DNA of 8,008 nt. Origin: an uncultured Flavobacteriales bacterium (lineage in GTDB: Bacteria > Bacteroidota > Bacteroidia > Flavobacteriales > Flavobacteriaceae). Below are positions 1 through 6,131 of the stretch, piece by piece (within the stretch, counting starts at the first letter, position 1; each line of letters begins with the position of its first letter). The position numbers were made by a program, and so were the translations under genes. The stretch covers positions 1 through 8,008 of the forward strand of contig CAJVXR010000069.1 in NCBI GenBank assembly GCA_913009535.1. Reading direction: 5' to 3'. Under the pieces are notes generated by a model that saw nothing but the letters and a program-made list of their open reading frames with translations, was not told the origin of the DNA and did no database searches.

Positions 1-154
1 TAGTTAGCACTATTTTTCCAACTTCTGAATCAATTTTATAATTAGTGTTTTCAGAACCACCATCTAAAATTTCAAATTTTTTAATATTAAAAATTGAATA
101 TGGTTTTAATATTTCAAGAATATCAGCCTTATTTAAAATTGAATAATGGGCCAT
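1..154 (-). CDS. APH/choline-kinase-fold phosphotransferase, N-terminal part only
   Basis: This is the first 51 residues of a gene that runs off the left edge. The visible part has a helical start (residues 8-20), followed by the glycine-rich nucleotide-binding loop of the aminoglycoside phosphotransferase/ThrB2 homoserine kinase fold: GGSENTNYKI at 32-41, then a strand ending in GKIVLT at 46-51. In this family the loop and strand lead into the ATP-binding lysine region, and the catalytic HGD and DxD motifs lie further on, outside the window. The spacing and the ENTNY pattern resemble type II homoserine kinases, but many flavobacterial relatives have other small-molecule substrates, so the substrate is open. 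Its ATG comes one base after the TAA of the upstream membrane-protein gene (TAA T ATG), so translational coupling is likely. The fold is fairly certain and the substrate is not. Confidence 0.75.
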   Translation of the reverse strand, partial: MAHYSILNKADILEILKPYSIFNIKKFEILDGGSENTNYKIDSEVGKIVLT

Positions 155-155
155 A

Positions 156-602
156 TTATTTTTTAATATTAAAATGATTGTAAAGACTTAAAGAGTATAA
201 TCCAATTGCACCCCACATAACATAAATAAAATGTGAAGAAGGTATCCATACATAAGCTAAAGCTAAGTTTGAAACTAGTAAAACTCCAAGCACAAGTAAA
301 AATCGTTTTCTAACAATATCTATCCCTAAGAATTTAGTGGGTGTGAAAGAAAGAAATATAGATCCAATAGCTAAAACATAAAGTCCTAAAAATCGGTAAA
401 TTTGTGTCAGATAAGCGCTTAGAGTTGAATTACCATCCAATAAGAAAAGATCGACAAAAGTCATTTGTAATCTTTCTTCATTTGCAACTTGATCTAACAT
501 CCAGGGCTCAGGACTGATCAACCAACGTATTCCAGAAATACAAAGAACGATACATATTAACATTAAAGGATACCTAATGTAACTAATTGATTTATTTGCC
601 AT
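156..602 (-). CDS. small four-helix integral membrane protein, function unknown
   Basis: A 148-residue hydrophobic protein with four likely membrane helices at about residues 10-29, 68-87, 99-119 and 122-141. Between helices 1 and 2 is a polar, probably extracytoplasmic loop that begins with SPEPWMLDQ. The YRFLGLYVLAIG stretch opens helix 2. The layout, a short first helix followed by a PEP-containing loop and three more helices, is reminiscent of small DUF4345/BphX-type membrane proteins, but I cannot assign it. It has no catalytic motif I can recognise. It lies 41 bases after the DUF6090-like gene and one base before the phosphotransferase gene, so all three are probably on one transcript. 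The ATG has no purine-rich ribosome site, as is usual in Bacteroidota. The coding call is strong and the function is unknown. Confidence 0.8.
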   Translation of the reverse strand: MANKSISYIRYPLMLICIVLCISGIRWLISPEPWMLDQVANEERLQMTFVDLFLLDGNSTLSAYLTQIYRFLGLYVLAIGSIFLSFTPTKFLGIDIVRKRFLLVLGVLLVSNLALAYVWIPSSHFIYVMWGAIGLYSLSLYNHFNIKK

Positions 603-643
603 AATAGTTTATTTAATAATAATTTAAGTTATGTGAAATAGAT

Positions 644-1363
644 TTACTTTAAATCCTCTACAAGAATATTTTTAATCATTTCTAAAGACGTTTTATAGCG
701 ATAAAATCCAATTACTTTTTGTTCTACCGCTAAACTCTTTTGATAAAGTATAGACCTTAAATTTATATCATTATTAATAGTACGTTTTAACTTATTAGAG
801 TAATCTTTGTTAGGGGACCAATCATCACTCTCTATAAACAAAAGGGGGTAATGAATTTGAAAATAATCCATTATTTTTCTTTGTGCGACAGTTTCATCTT
901 TTACATTAGAATCCACATAATAATAACTAGTAGTATGCATTTTATCTAGCTCTTCCTTCACTATAGAGGATTCTAGGTATCTAATCTTACCATCATTTAC
1001 CAGAGAATTATAAAATGCTACAGGTGGCTTAAAACCTCTGTAATTAAACAAGGTAGCTCCATACATTTCAGGTCTGGATTCAATCGAGTATAAACTATCA
1101 AAACTTATAGTTGGATCTTGAAGAGCACTTAATAACCTTTGATCTCCTTTAAAAGCAACTTCTCTTTCGATCATATACTTTTCAATTTCAAAAATCTCAT
1201 TTAAAAGGTTCTGTTTTAAATCAGTAGAAAGTGTTTTTAATTCTTCACTTTTTCTGTTATCTTCTAAATAAAAAGAAAAAGTAATTCCTAGAACAATAAC
1301 TATAAACTCAAGTATGTTTTTTAATAATATTGATTTTAAGGAATTTATACTTAGAAGTTTCAT
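644..1363 (-). CDS. DUF6090-like membrane-anchored protein
   Basis: A 239-residue protein with one membrane helix near the N terminus (about residues 14-33), preceded by a short basic segment and followed at once by an acidic/asparagine-containing stretch, LEDNRKSEE. The remaining 200 residues look soluble and mainly helical. The pattern EFIVIVLGITFSFYLEDNR matches the hallmark of the flavobacterial DUF6090 family, which has a similar anchor (roughly EIxLVVIGIxIALxINxW) and comparable length. This is family resemblance from memory, not a search. The role of that family is unknown. The soluble part probably faces the periplasm if the N terminus is inside, but this is not decided by the sequence. 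It follows the RND transporter gene after 115 bases with no terminator, so it may be read from the transporter promoter. In those 115 bases I see only weak AT-rich promoter-like matches. Confidence 0.75.
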   Translation of the reverse strand: MKLLSINSLKSILLKNILEFIVIVLGITFSFYLEDNRKSEELKTLSTDLKQNLLNEIFEIEKYMIEREVAFKGDQRLLSALQDPTISFDSLYSIESRPEMYGATLFNYRGFKPPVAFYNSLVNDGKIRYLESSIVKEELDKMHTTSYYYVDSNVKDETVAQRKIMDYFQIHYPLLFIESDDWSPNKDYSNKLKRTINNDINLRSILYQKSLAVEQKVIGFYRYKTSLEMIKNILVEDLK

Positions 1364-1478
1364 TATCAGTGAATTTTTAAATATAAATATAGTAAAAAAT
1401 TAAAGACACAATTTATAACTAAAACTTGCATGATTACTGATTCTGAATTTAAATATACTTAAATGTACTAGAAATTAT

Positions 1479-3539
1479 TTATAAGTATTTTTTAATTAAC
1501 TGTGGTAAGTAAATTAAATCAAAAACTATAGCTATTATAGCAGATATAATTGTTAGTATTCCAAGTTGACTTATTGAATTAAACTCTGAAAAGAGTAACG
1601 GAAATAAAGTTAATAAAATAATCACAGTGGTTTTTAAAACTGCTCTTCCAGTTATAGTAAGTGATCTTTCAAGCGCATCTGATTTATTTAAACCATTGAT
1701 TAAATTAGATCTGTAGGATGTTATAATATGAATGGAATCATCTACAATAAGACCAAATACTATAGCGAAAATAAAAGCATTTGAAATACTAAAATAAAAT
1801 TCACCCAAACTCATTATTCCAATACAAACCAAAATTGGAAAAGTATTAGGGATAAGTATAACTAGTAGATACCTAAAATTAAAGTTTGATATAAATAAAA
1901 ACAGAAGTGAAATTGAGGAAATAGCAAGTATTAATCCTAATAAAATTTCCTTGGTAATTTTATTACTTAGCTTATCAAATAAATGTCCATTTCCACTAAC
2001 CTTTACATTTATATTTAAATTTTTTGATTTTTCTTTAATCGTATTAATAAGATCCAAACTTTGACTAGAACCTATGTCTTTCATTCTAGTTTTTATTATA
2101 AGAACTTCACTTTTTAGTTTTTCTTGAAAACCAGATGTATTTTCAAGATCAGAAATTGATATATCGATATTAAATCCATTTTCAGATAAATGTTTTTCAA
2201 ACCTTTTAATGTTTTTAATGTCTGAGTTATTATCTCCTTGGATATTAAATGTTACTTGTTTATAACCACTGAAATTATCATCGAAAAAACTCATCTCTTT
2301 GTACAACTTAGAGCTTTTATTAAACTCATCATTAACATGGTTGTTGATTTCAAAATTATAAAGACCATAAAAACAAAAGGATAGCATAAGTGTTAATATT
2401 GAAATAGATGCTTTTGAATTCCTAAGGTTTGTTAAGTATAAGATAAAACGGTCTATATTTTTATTCCATATGTTATTTTCGTCATATCTATTTAATTTTA
2501 AATCAATACATATAGCGTATGTTATTAAAATAACAACTAGAGAAATAATTATTCCAATAGTTGTTATGATTCCAAGTCTTAGAATTGGTACAACGCTTGA
2601 AAAACAAAAACTAAGAAAGCCTATCGCAGTAGTAATTGAAGTTAGGGCTACAGGTTTACCTATATTACGGATTTGAGACTTGAAATATTCGAGTTTATTC
2701 TCAAATTTATTATTGTTATTAACTAAATGCATAAAGTCGGAGATACAAACAATAAATAAGATAGCTGGCATTATTATCATCACAAGCTCAATACCCCCAA
2801 AAAAGGTTTGCGAAATCATTAGAGTTATAAAAACACTATATATAACGCTCAATAATACAATAAATACAAATTTGAAATTTTTAGAAAACAACCATAGAAT
2901 AAGTGAGCATAATATTGCACTAAAAAGTGTGATATATATTAGTTCAGAGATCACTTTATTTTTTATATAAATTTCAGCTTTTGTTTGACCTGTTATATAA
3001 ACTTCCTTAGCACTTAAGCTATTAAACCTTTGTTCTAAAAAATTAATAAAATCTGTGTTAAGTTTCTCATCTAAGTTATTATCAAGTTCAAGAGCAAAGA
3101 ACACTTTTTTTAAATCTTTAGAAATATAAAGGCTATTGTTTTTTATTAATTTATCTACATAATTTTCAAAGTCTTGATTATTTTTAATTTTAGATAAGTT
3201 CCCAAATAAACCAAAAAGATCATTTTTAAATAATTTGAAATCATTATGTATGTTTTGAACAAATACAACTTGCTTATTTTCTAATAATTCAAAATGTATA
3301 GCTTCTAAATCTTTAAATTCCTTAAAATTTATTGGTTTAGAATACTCCGCTCCTACTAGCAGTAAATTTGTTTTCTCAGAAAATTCTTTTGAATCAATAT
3401 CAAGTTCATCAGCATATTGAAGAATTCGTTCAGACTCATAGTATATGTTAGGATTTCTCAGAACAAAAATTGATAAAACAAAAAACGAGAAAATGATAGA
3501 ATATAGAAAATACTTATACTTCCAAATAAATGTAATCAT
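1479..3539 (-). CDS. RND/MMPL-family transporter
   Basis: A 686-residue protein with the duplicated RND layout: helix 1 at about 9-28, a large periplasmic loop (30-195), a five-helix bundle (about 198-347), helix 7 at about 377-395, a second periplasmic loop (397-528) and a final five-helix bundle (about 530-682). The two bundles carry the paired family motif in their fourth helix: ISDFMHLV with D268, and VDDSIHII with D600-D601. Each is followed by a matching G(K/R)xV segment (GKPVALTS at 294, GRAVLKTT at 631). In related RND proteins these aspartates carry the proton relay. At under 700 residues it is of the short COG1033/MMPL type, not the tripartite AcrB type, and no membrane-fusion or outer-membrane partner is encoded nearby. 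Substrates in this group are often lipids or hydrophobic molecules; here the substrate is unknown. The gene looks more AT-rich than the SDR gene at the right end. A good promoter lies just upstream. Confidence 0.9.
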   Translation of the reverse strand: MITFIWKYKYFLYSIIFSFFVLSIFVLRNPNIYYESERILQYADELDIDSKEFSEKTNLLLVGAEYSKPINFKEFKDLEAIHFELLENKQVVFVQNIHNDFKLFKNDLFGLFGNLSKIKNNQDFENYVDKLIKNNSLYISKDLKKVFFALELDNNLDEKLNTDFINFLEQRFNSLSAKEVYITGQTKAEIYIKNKVISELIYITLFSAILCSLILWLFSKNFKFVFIVLLSVIYSVFITLMISQTFFGGIELVMIIMPAILFIVCISDFMHLVNNNNKFENKLEYFKSQIRNIGKPVALTSITTAIGFLSFCFSSVVPILRLGIITTIGIIISLVVILITYAICIDLKLNRYDENNIWNKNIDRFILYLTNLRNSKASISILTLMLSFCFYGLYNFEINNHVNDEFNKSSKLYKEMSFFDDNFSGYKQVTFNIQGDNNSDIKNIKRFEKHLSENGFNIDISISDLENTSGFQEKLKSEVLIIKTRMKDIGSSQSLDLINTIKEKSKNLNINVKVSGNGHLFDKLSNKITKEILLGLILAISSISLLFLFISNFNFRYLLVILIPNTFPILVCIGIMSLGEFYFSISNAFIFAIVFGLIVDDSIHIITSYRSNLINGLNKSDALERSLTITGRAVLKTTVIILLTLFPLLFSEFNSISQLGILTIISAIIAIVFDLIYLPQLIKKYL

Positions 3540-3561
3540 TGATAAGCAACTTTTAAGGATG

Positions 3562-3592
3562 CGAATTTACATCAATTTGATAGTTGAAGCAA
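3562..3592 (-). promoter_or_regulatory. promoter of the RND transporter gene
   Basis: On the minus strand TTGC (3592-3589) is followed after exactly 19 bases by TAAATTCG (3569-3562). This is one mismatch from the Bacteroidota primary sigma-factor element TAnnTTTG at the usual spacing from TTTG/TTG. The predicted transcript would start near 3558, giving a leader of about 19 bases before the ATG at 3539. The distance, spacing and position all fit. Confidence 0.6.
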
Positions 3593-3671
3593 GGTAAATT
3601 ATTTAAAAATTAATGTTAAAAATTAACAATAACAAGATTTAGCACACAAGGAGATGTAATGGTTTTGTATA

Positions 3672-3701
3672 TTGTATAGATATATTAAAAAAATATTTTT
3701 A
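3672..3701 (+). promoter_or_regulatory. candidate promoter of the lipoprotein gene
   Basis: TTG (3672-3674), 19 bases, then TATTTTTA (3694-3701), which matches TAnnTTTG at seven of eight positions. The start would fall near 3705, giving a leader of about 18 bases before the ATG at 3723. The surroundings are very AT-rich, so chance matches are likely, but the spacing equals that of the other promoters in the window. It is divergent from the transporter promoter, with about 80 bases between the two elements. Confidence 0.4.
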
Positions 3702-3722
3702 TTAATCATTTAAAAACAAAAC

Positions 3723-4217
3723 ATGAAAAATTTATTTCTATTAATGGCTGTAGTGTCACTTGCAGCTTGTCAAATGCCAGCTTCTGAAGCTAATGAATCT
3801 AAAATGTCTGATGAAGATATTGTTGGTGCATTAAAACAAAATGCTGCAAATCTTCAAGATGCTATTCTAACACAAAACTTAGAAGAATTTAATAAATATG
3901 TTGATCCAAATATACCTTTTTCAACTGGAGACTCAAACCTAAGTAAGTTTTACACAATGACTTCAGAAGGTTTTGATGTGGAACCAGCAGCTAAATGGGG
4001 AGAATTTGACCTATACGATACTAGTGTAGCTCTTTCTCCTGATTCAAGAACCGCTGTATTAACCTTCTATGCTAAAGGAGATTACACTGTTGGGGAGAGT
4101 GATAAAATTGATTACAGTACTAGAGGATCTTCTGTTTGGATTTCAACAGAAAATGGATGGAAAATAATGCATTCAAACTGGGCTCCTTTAGAGGGAGGAA
4201 CTGGAATACCTAAATAA
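3723..4217 (+). CDS. lipoprotein with NTF2/SnoaL-like domain
   Basis: A 164-residue protein with a short lipoprotein signal: MKN, a hydrophobic core (residues 4-12) and a lipobox LAAC with the lipidated cysteine at 16. After an acidic, Ser/Glu-rich linker (17-30) comes a domain of about 130 residues. It starts with a long helix (about 31-60, LKQNAANLQDAILTQNLEEF) and ends with curved strands, including SRTAVLTFYAKGDYTV (108-123) and SSVWISTENGWKIMHSNWAP (136-155). The last block, a tryptophan strand, a tight turn, then GWKIMHSNW, is typical of the SnoaL/DUF4440 branch of the NTF2-like fold, where it lines the pocket. The family includes both binding proteins and enzymes, so no activity can be stated. 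It is probably anchored in the inner or outer membrane; no clear acidic surface-export signal follows the cysteine. It is a single-gene unit: promoter candidate upstream, strong terminator downstream. Confidence 0.85.
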   Translation: MKNLFLLMAVVSLAACQMPASEANESKMSDEDIVGALKQNAANLQDAILTQNLEEFNKYVDPNIPFSTGDSNLSKFYTMTSEGFDVEPAAKWGEFDLYDTSVALSPDSRTAVLTFYAKGDYTVGESDKIDYSTRGSSVWISTENGWKIMHSNWAPLEGGTGIPK

Positions 4218-4300
4218 TTTAAAGCGATAATTTTTCGCATAAATAACGATAAGCTTAATTCTTGTTAAACAGAATAAATAGTTTTAATCCTTAATAAGTC

Positions 4301-4336
4301 AAAAGGGAATTACAGAAATGTAGCTCCCTTTTTTTT
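4301..4336 (+). terminator. intrinsic terminator after the lipoprotein gene
   Basis: AAAAGGGA (4301-4308) pairs with TCCCTTTT (4325-4332). Inside this, TACA (4311-4314) pairs with TGTA (4319-4322) around a GAAA tetraloop, and a T8 run (4329-4336) follows the last C. It lies 84 bases after the lipoprotein stop. Read on the other strand the hairpin has only the four U of the stem, so it may act weakly as the end of the minus-strand small gene at 4365-4532. Confidence 0.85.
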
Positions 4337-4364
4337 AATCCATATTTCAATAAAAGATTCTGGA

Positions 4365-4532
4365 TTACCCAGTAACTGTTTTTTTTAAATCCTTATACTT
4401 TTGTTTCCAATCGAATACTTCATCTCTAGTTTCTAAAAGTTCTTCTGTTATTTTTTGATTTTCTTTTTCTAATCTCTTAACGCTTTCGTTAAGAGCCTCT
4501 ATCTGTAATTCGTATAATCTATGATGTTCCAT
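4365..4532 (-). CDS. small coiled-coil protein (55 residues)
   Basis: This short frame begins MEHHRLYELQIEALNE and ends LKKTVTG before TAA. It is very rich in Glu, Lys, Leu and Arg and has no glycine or proline before the last residue. From residue 11 to 53 it keeps an unbroken heptad: positions a are I11, V18, N25, L32, V39, Y46, V53, and positions d are L14, L21, I28, T35, W42, L49. A single Asn at an a position is typical of parallel two-stranded leucine zippers such as GCN4. There is no DNA-binding basic region, signal peptide or membrane helix, so it should be a cytoplasmic helical oligomer. A promoter with ideal spacing lies 30 bases upstream of the ATG, which supports a real gene. Partner and function are unknown. 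It converges on the lipoprotein gene and diverges from the methyltransferase gene. Confidence 0.7.
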   Translation of the reverse strand: MEHHRLYELQIEALNESVKRLEKENQKITEELLETRDEVFDWKQKYKDLKKTVTG

Positions 4533-4562
4533 TGTTTAATGAATGAATTGATTACTATGTGT

Positions 4563-4593
4563 AAAAGTTACAATAAAAACTTGTCTAATCAAA
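4563..4593 (-). promoter_or_regulatory. promoter of the small coiled-coil gene
   Basis: On the minus strand a full TTTG (4593-4590) is followed after 19 bases by TAACTTTT (4570-4563), seven of eight matches to TAnnTTTG. The predicted start near 4559 leaves a leader of about 27 bases to the ATG at 4532. It is one of the best matches in the window to the Bacteroidota promoter pattern. Confidence 0.55.
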
Positions 4594-4604
4594 GATTGTG
4601 TCAT

Positions 4605-4633
4605 TTTCAAATAGAAGATTATTAGTATATTTG
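4605..4633 (+). promoter_or_regulatory. candidate promoter of the methyltransferase gene
   Basis: TATATTTG (4626-4633) is a perfect TAnnTTTG element. The upstream element is poor: TTTC at 4605-4608 with 17 bases between. Transcription would begin near 4637 and give a leader of about 77 bases, longer than those of the other genes here. A weaker alternative, TACTTTTT at 4694-4701 with TTAG at 4671-4674, would place the start next to the ATG. Confidence 0.4.
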
Positions 4634-4671
4634 GTTTATGGATAAGCTCAGAAAATTCTTTCTCAACTAAT

Positions 4672-4701
4672 TAGTTTATGCTTTCGTATAAATTACTTTT
4701 T
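4672..4701 (+). promoter_or_regulatory. leader hairpin with T5 run before the methyltransferase start
   Basis: Bases 4672-4681 (TTAGTTTATG then C) pair with 4686-4695 (GTATAAATTA) over ten pairs, two of them G-U, around the loop TTTC. C and T5 (4697-4701) follow. The ATG of the methyltransferase is 12 bases further. The form is that of a weak terminator or attenuator. The stem is AU-rich and may arise by chance in such sequence. Confidence 0.25.
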
Positions 4702-4713
4702 AAAAAATAAATC

Positions 4714-5433
4714 ATGAAAAAAATTGGTGTTTTTTTATTCTTATTTAGTGCTTTACTCCTATCCAATCAATGCATAGGACAAAAGGCCGATACTGATCAG
4801 AAATACAGCTTTAAAAGAGGAGACTATAACGGTATAGGAAAGTGGTATATGGGCAGAGAAATAGCCTATGTAATGGGATTTGAAGGAATTGGCTGGCTAG
4901 AAAGATCCGATAGAGAAAAAGAAGAAAACGTTTTAAGTTTAATTCAAAATATGGGTATTAAATCCAATGATACTATTGCAGATATTGGAGCTGGTTCAGG
5001 TTATCATGTCTTTAGAATGGCTCCCTTAGCTAAAAAAGGCCTAGTATATGCAGTAGATATTCAAGGTGAAATGTTGATGGCGATTGAAAATACCAAAGAA
5101 TCTAGCAAAATCAAAAATGTTGAAACAATTCTTGGTAGTGAAAAAAGTGTTTATTTACCTAAAAATTCAGTTGATAAAATTTTAATGGTTGACGTCTATC
5201 ATGAGTTTAGTTTTCCAGTAGAAATGATTGCTTCCATGAAAAACGCTTTGAAGCCCGATGGACAATTATTCTTGATTGAATATAAAGCAGAAGACTCAAA
5301 AGTTCCTATCAAAAAAATACATAAAATGTCTGAAAAACAAGCTGTAAAAGAAATGGAAGCTGCTGGTTTTAAACTTAAAGAAAACATCGATAATCTTCCA
5401 TGGCAGCATTGCATGGTTTTTATGAAAAAATAA
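4714..5433 (+). CDS. exported class I SAM-dependent methyltransferase
   Basis: A 239-residue protein with two parts. Residues 1-22 are a clear signal peptide: MKK, a hydrophobic core (4-17) and a likely cleavage after CIG before Gln23, a common flavobacterial form. The rest is a Rossmann-like methyltransferase: motif I DIGAGSG (90-96), the acidic residue ending strand 2 in VYAVDIQ (D115), motif IV KILMVDVYHEF (155-165), and the NALKPDGQLFLIEY segment of strand 5. Ahead of the fold is a conserved-looking block, GKWYMGREIAYVMG then GWLERSDREKEE (42-71), which I recall from similar exported methyltransferases in marine bacteria. The substrate is unknown. If it is truly secreted, the supply of SAM in the periplasm is a puzzle. 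The SNQC sequence near the core (17-20) is a poor lipobox because of Gln before Cys. It is transcribed alone, with a structured leader and a terminator downstream. Confidence 0.85.
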   Translation: MKKIGVFLFLFSALLLSNQCIGQKADTDQKYSFKRGDYNGIGKWYMGREIAYVMGFEGIGWLERSDREKEENVLSLIQNMGIKSNDTIADIGAGSGYHVFRMAPLAKKGLVYAVDIQGEMLMAIENTKESSKIKNVETILGSEKSVYLPKNSVDKILMVDVYHEFSFPVEMIASMKNALKPDGQLFLIEYKAEDSKVPIKKIHKMSEKQAVKEMEAAGFKLKENIDNLPWQHCMVFMKK

Positions 5434-5525
5434 GTGAAAAGAAAGAGCAAATTCTTGACGTTAACTTTGTCGGCAAAATGATCAAAGAGGTAAGTATCTA
5501 CGAAAGATCTAAGCCCATAGAATAA
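5400..5525 (+). CDS. doubtful 41-residue frame overlapping the methyltransferase end
   Basis: This frame starts with an ATG inside the last codons of the methyltransferase gene, overlaps it by 34 bases and ends with TAA 10 bases before the terminator stem. The predicted peptide has mixed, protein-like composition (it contains KEQILDVNFVGKMIKEV and ends YERSKPIE) and no signal peptide or membrane helix. I recognise no family. It could be a small gene coupled to the methyltransferase, the remnant of a degraded gene, or a chance open frame in the 3' untranslated region. An internal ATG at 5478 would give only 15 residues. No ribosome site or separate promoter supports it. Confidence 0.25.
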   Translation: MAALHGFYEKISEKKEQILDVNFVGKMIKEVSIYERSKPIE

Positions 5526-5535
5526 TTATATGCTT

Positions 5536-5561
5536 AACCCTCACTTATGCAGGGTTTTTTT
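5536..5561 (+). terminator. intrinsic terminator after the methyltransferase gene
   Basis: AACCCT (5536-5541) and AGGGTT (5551-5556) form a six-pair stem with a nine-base loop, followed by an uninterrupted T run (5555-5561). It lies 102 bases after the methyltransferase stop and separates this unit from the YqhA-family gene. Confidence 0.8.
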
Positions 5562-5636
5562 ATTTACTCCAAGTTATATTTATATTATGGTCAATTTCTT
5601 TATCTTTAGTACTTTATTTATAAATAACTTTATAAT

Positions 5637-6131
5637 ATGAGTAATATCTTTGAGAAAATATTATGGAACGCCAGGTACATTACCATATTGGCTGTTGTAT
5701 TGTCAATAGTTTCTTCGTTTACCTTATTAGTAATTGGAAGCTGGGAAATAATTGAAGCTGTTATATTTTATAATCCGCTTTTTGACGAATCCATTACAAC
5801 TAACAATGACCTGTTATTTAAAATAATTTCTGCAATTGATTTATTTCTAATTGGTATAGTTCTTTTAATCTTTGGCTTCGGAATATACGAACTGTTTGTA
5901 AGTGATATTGATTTTACAAACTCAAAATTTAATGAGTCAACTTTAAAAATTAAAGATCTAGATCAATTAAAGAATAAAATAATTAAGGTTATCATTATTG
6001 TTTTAATTGTAAAGTTCTTCGAAAAAATACTTAAGTTTTCAGAAAGTTTTAAAGATCCAATCGATATACTCTACTTTAGTTTATCTATACTTTCTATTTG
6101 TTTTGGATATTATTTAATAAACAGAAAATAA
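5637..6131 (+). CDS. YqhA/UPF0114 family inner-membrane protein
   Basis: A 164-residue protein matching E. coli YqhA in length and layout: a membrane helix at about 15-35, a short loop, a second long helix at 60-85, a soluble segment, a third helix at 113-131 and a fourth at 142-161. The family signature is clear: SAIDLFLIGIVLLIFGFGIYELFVSDID (in two parts, 65-79 and 80-92) corresponds to YqhA's LSLVDMTLVGG and SGYENFVSQLDI, and DLDQLKNKI (107-115) corresponds to its DATSLKNKV. The family is widespread in bacteria and also found in plants, and its biochemical role is not established. It stands alone: a terminator precedes it by 75 bases, and it converges on the DUF2461 gene with 21 bases between the stops. 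A possible promoter element, TATCTTTA (5601-5608), has no convincing upstream partner. The ATG at 5637 is well placed for the first helix. Confidence 0.88.
   Translation: MSNIFEKILWNARYITILAVVLSIVSSFTLLVIGSWEIIEAVIFYNPLFDESITTNNDLLFKIISAIDLFLIGIVLLIFGFGIYELFVSDIDFTNSKFNESTLKIKDLDQLKNKIIKVIIIVLIVKFFEKILKFSESFKDPIDILYFSLSILSICFGYYLINRK

Noticed and set aside
1378..1411. Minus-strand promoter for the DUF6090-like gene from TATATTTA elements (1378-1385, 1384-1391) and TTG at 1411-1409
   Set aside because: The spacing is 23 or 17 bases, not 19, and the stretch is so AT-rich that such matches are expected.
2470..2970. Two plus-strand open frames inside the transporter gene (2470-2676 and 2680-2970)
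   Set aside because: They are antisense to a clear RND coding region with preserved motifs and have low-complexity Ile/Ser/Thr composition.
3649..3654. AGGAGA sequence as a ribosome binding site
   Set aside because: It is about 70 bases from the lipoprotein ATG and lies upstream of the predicted transcript start; no start codon with a useful frame follows it.
4223..4237. GCGA/TCGC short inverted repeat just after the lipoprotein stop
   Set aside because: Four pairs with a seven-base AT loop and no T run; the strong terminator lies further on at 4301.
5199..5450. Minus-strand 83-codon frame over the methyltransferase end
   Set aside because: It is antisense to conserved methyltransferase sequence, with a Cys/Phe/Ser-rich composition typical of shadow frames.
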